Source: Saururus chinensis (Eukaryota; Streptophyta; Magnoliopsida; Piperales; Saururaceae). From it: a DNA stretch of 64,000 nucleotides. Location of the stretch: the NCBI GenBank assembly GCA_035235625.1, contig CP141140.1:59477152-59541151 (forward strand), read 5' to 3'. Position numbers and translations under genes: made by a program. The notes under the pieces are model-generated. The model was given only the letters and a program-made list of their open reading frames with translations, made no database searches and had not been told where the DNA came from. Shown piece after piece: positions 61,688-64,000 of the stretch (its first letter is position 1; every line of letters starts with the position of its first letter).

Positions 61688-62025
61688 TACGAGTGCTTCT
61701 CAACCTTCTATTATGCATGCAGTAAGATCGGTCACGATTTCAAGTCTTGCAAAACAACTTATGGAGCTTCTGACTTTCGGTTTGGTGATTGGATGAGGGC
61801 TCCTTGCCCAAAGTCAAAAGGAGGACCTCACCCACCAGAGACTCAGGACGAACTTTTGACAAGCCAATCGAGGGCATAGGACATAGGATGGAAACCTTTG
61901 GTGGCCGCCTCTTGTTGGTGGAAACCCTTGCTTCGAACAGGTTCAAAACTTGGAAGAAGAACCTCAGGGAGCATGCTAACGGAGGCATTCACCCTTACGT
62001 GCAGAAGAAACCACAAACAACTTTT
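61688..62025 (+). pseudogene. LINE ORF1 zinc-knuckle segment, degenerate
   Basis: The frame from 61688 reads FYYACSKIGHDFKSC then YGASDFRFGDWMRAP, the CCHC knuckle and the YGxWLRA motif that closes the gag-like ORF1 of plant L1-type LINEs. The first knuckle cysteine is replaced by Tyr. A stop follows within about 60 codons. Position about 0.8 kb upstream of the ORF2 start fits one element. Confidence 0.65.
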
Positions 62026-62814
62026 TAGCATTTTCAGAATACAACAGTGACTGTTGCGGGACAACGGACTTTTGGACTAGACAATTCCTTTGTTTGATAT
62101 TCGGTGATTGGCGGGGGAGGACAAGTAGTGCCTAATTTAGGGTAAGATGCGATGAGATCCTTTTTATCTTCTAGTCTATAAAAGGAGGATCATTAAGGCC
62201 TTTGGATTGGCTAGAGACTGGGCCTATTCAAGAGAACATTACCCATTTGTGACCGAAAGTCCGCAGGGGGAGAAAAAGGCCCACAACACCCACACGTGCC
62301 CTGGAACCCAACTCAAGCCCACCTTTGTATAGGATACCAAAAAGCACGTTGGGCCTTCTCACTTTGGACCATGTCCCTCTCGCCCAATAGCACATGCGCT
62401 TCTCCCCAAATGGCAGGTCAAGGTTAGTTCTTCAAGATTTCAAATTCTAGAAGGGGCTCTCACCTTGCTGCCCAACTCTTATCTCTTCAACTGAGTTCGG
62501 ACTCATCCAACCTCCACCCTCTCTAGCTAAACTAAGGGCCAACTCCTAAGGGTGGAAAAGAAGGGCAAGAGAATATAGAGGAAGGGTGAATGGGAAAGGG
62601 GGTAGGCAAGCAAGCGGGGAGGCGCAAGGGGTGTATCCAATATCGAACCCATGGGCCAAATGGAAGAACTACTATCCATTTCTACTACCGGTAGTCAGGG
62701 CATAGAAGGCCACATGGCAAGGAATAAAAATAAACTGGGGAAGAAGACATTAACCTCCTCCTCATCCCTTCACAAGTCAACGGTGAAGGCTAAGTCTCAT
62801 CCTTACTGTCAACC
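62026..62814. other. LINE inter-ORF region, no gene
   Basis: Sequence between the ORF1 relic and the ORF2 start, presumably the degraded end of ORF1 and linker. No intact frame. Confidence 0.4.
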
Positions 62815-64000
62815 ATGAAACTCTTGAGTTGGAACTGTCGGGGGAACCCCCGAACAGTGGGCTCTTCGCGAATTCACAAAGAGAGAAGAGTCATGGGTAA
62901 TTTCATATCTGAAACAAAACTTCGTGAAGAAGAGATAGAACGAATCTACATAGCTATCGGGTTTGACTGTGCCTTCTCCATGGATAGGATCGGTCTTGCT
63001 TTATTCTAGAACAAAGAGGTGAATCTCACTATTTACAGCATGTCCAATTACCACATCGATGCGATGATCAAGGACCCAAGGAAGGAGTGGTATTGGAGGT
63101 TCATTGTGCATGTATGGTCACCCAGAGTCGGTCAAAGTGTAATGTGGAGGTTATACCATACCCTTGTGGGGGGAATGGAACTGCCCTAGATCTATGGAGG
63201 GGACCTCAATGAGATTCTTCTTCCCTCGAAGAAGCTTGGGGGATCTCCCAAACCTCCTTGTCAGATGGAGGCTTTAAGGAGTGTCCTTGAGAATTTCAAG
63301 CTTAAGGATGTGCCATATAGATGTTTGGTCTTTGCTTGATACAACCATTAATTCAGGGCAGATTGTATTCGGGAATGGTTGGACAGGTTGGTGGCAAACT
63401 AGGAGTGGTTCCATATGTTCAGGTTTTCCTCAGTTCATCATCTCCCCCCTCCAGTTTGACCACTGACCCCTCCTCTCAATCAATGATTAGCCGGAGGGTG
63501 AGAGACGTAGGTAGAAAATTTTCGGATCAAGGAGATGTGGATGAGGAGCTTGAAATGTGAAATCCTTATTTTTGCAGTCATAGACAGTGGAAGGCAGCAG
63601 TAGGGGATGGTCAAACCTCAGGGACACCCTTGTCAGCCAAAAGTTGTCCCATTAGAACAAGGGCTCCTTGGAAATATTCAAAAGTAGAAACAGATGACGA
63701 CCGCTCAATATACAAGCTAGTTGTCAGAGGAGATGAGAGTGATTGACGGGAACTCTTTAATTTGTAGGCTGAGATGAACAAAATTTTGCTTAGGGAAGAA
63801 TGTTGTAGAAATAGCAAGCTCATGTTCAATGGCTAAAAGAGAGGGACAGAAATACCATGTCTTTTCAATGTAAAGCCTCTTGGCGCAAATCTAAAAGTTT
63901 CATTCTTGGTTTGGACGAGGTATGGGTGACCAACGAAGGTCAACTGGGTCATATGATAATGGAGTACTTCAACCTCCTCTTCTCCTTAGGTGACTCATTG
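62815..64000 (+). pseudogene. LINE ORF2 endonuclease region, degenerate, runs off the window
   Basis: Starts MKLLSWNCRGNPRTV, the conserved opening of plant L1-type ORF2 (AP-like endonuclease, which nicks target DNA). It continues with FISETKL, an EN-core GGDLNEI (about 63197), and DRLVANQEWFHMF near 63379. Multiple stops (from 63007 on) and frameshifts show it is dead. A Leu-Gly pair usual after CRG is absent. The reverse transcriptase part would lie beyond the window edge. Confidence 0.85.

Overview
The window is nuclear DNA of a flowering plant. This rests on a group IIc WRKY factor, a plant-type ABCG half-transporter, a long GT-AG intron-rich WDR7/rabconnectin-3-beta homologue, a sphingolipid delta-8 desaturase relic, and a plant repeat load (hAT, CACTA, Ty1-copia, Ty3-gypsy, TRIM, LINE, Stowaway-like MITEs). 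The species cannot be fixed; a non-grass monocot or early-diverging angiosperm is a weak impression only.

Layout. 1-5.2 kb is repeat-rich: a 2.1-kb hAT-like element (803-2913), a degenerate gypsy tail, and a degenerate copia pol end that runs into its 3' LTR (4436-4712). A WRKY gene follows (5218-5924, two exons). 6-11.6 kb holds a (TA)60 tract, two tandem foldback MITEs, a small hAT element with internal tandem repeats and a perfect 8-bp target-site duplication (TSD) at 8429-9259, and another hAT-like element (9489-9977). A HAD-type nucleotidase-like gene lies at 11997-14218; its last intron has no AG acceptor at the place the protein requires. 14.2-21.4 kb is non-coding apart from a broken delta-8 desaturase copy (17413-18526).

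21435-40171 (minus) is one 18.7-kb gene whose nine coding exons join in phase to 1539 codons: a WDR7-type WD40 protein expected to assist V-ATPase. Its introns carry a TRIM, a foldback MITE and recent tandem duplications. It is divergent from an organelle-type ribosomal protein uL18 copy (41698-42117) with a one-base frameshift.

44895-48339 is a complete non-autonomous CACTA element (3-bp TSD TTA) holding GA-rich blocks and a GC-rich passenger segment. 49870-51678 (minus) is an intact single-exon ABCG4/ABCG8-like half transporter. 55572-60001 is a 4.43-kb solo LTR with 5-bp TSD ATATG, lodged in an older LTR-like repeat. The window ends with a DUF295-type pseudogene (60406-60975, minus) and a degenerate LINE (ORF1 zinc knuckle near 61.7 kb, ORF2 endonuclease from 62815 to the edge).

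The genes do not form a pathway; this is an ordinary gene-poor plant locus with unusually clear transposon boundaries. I found no convincing novel biological system. The most informative observations are the precisely delimited elements and the coding lesions.
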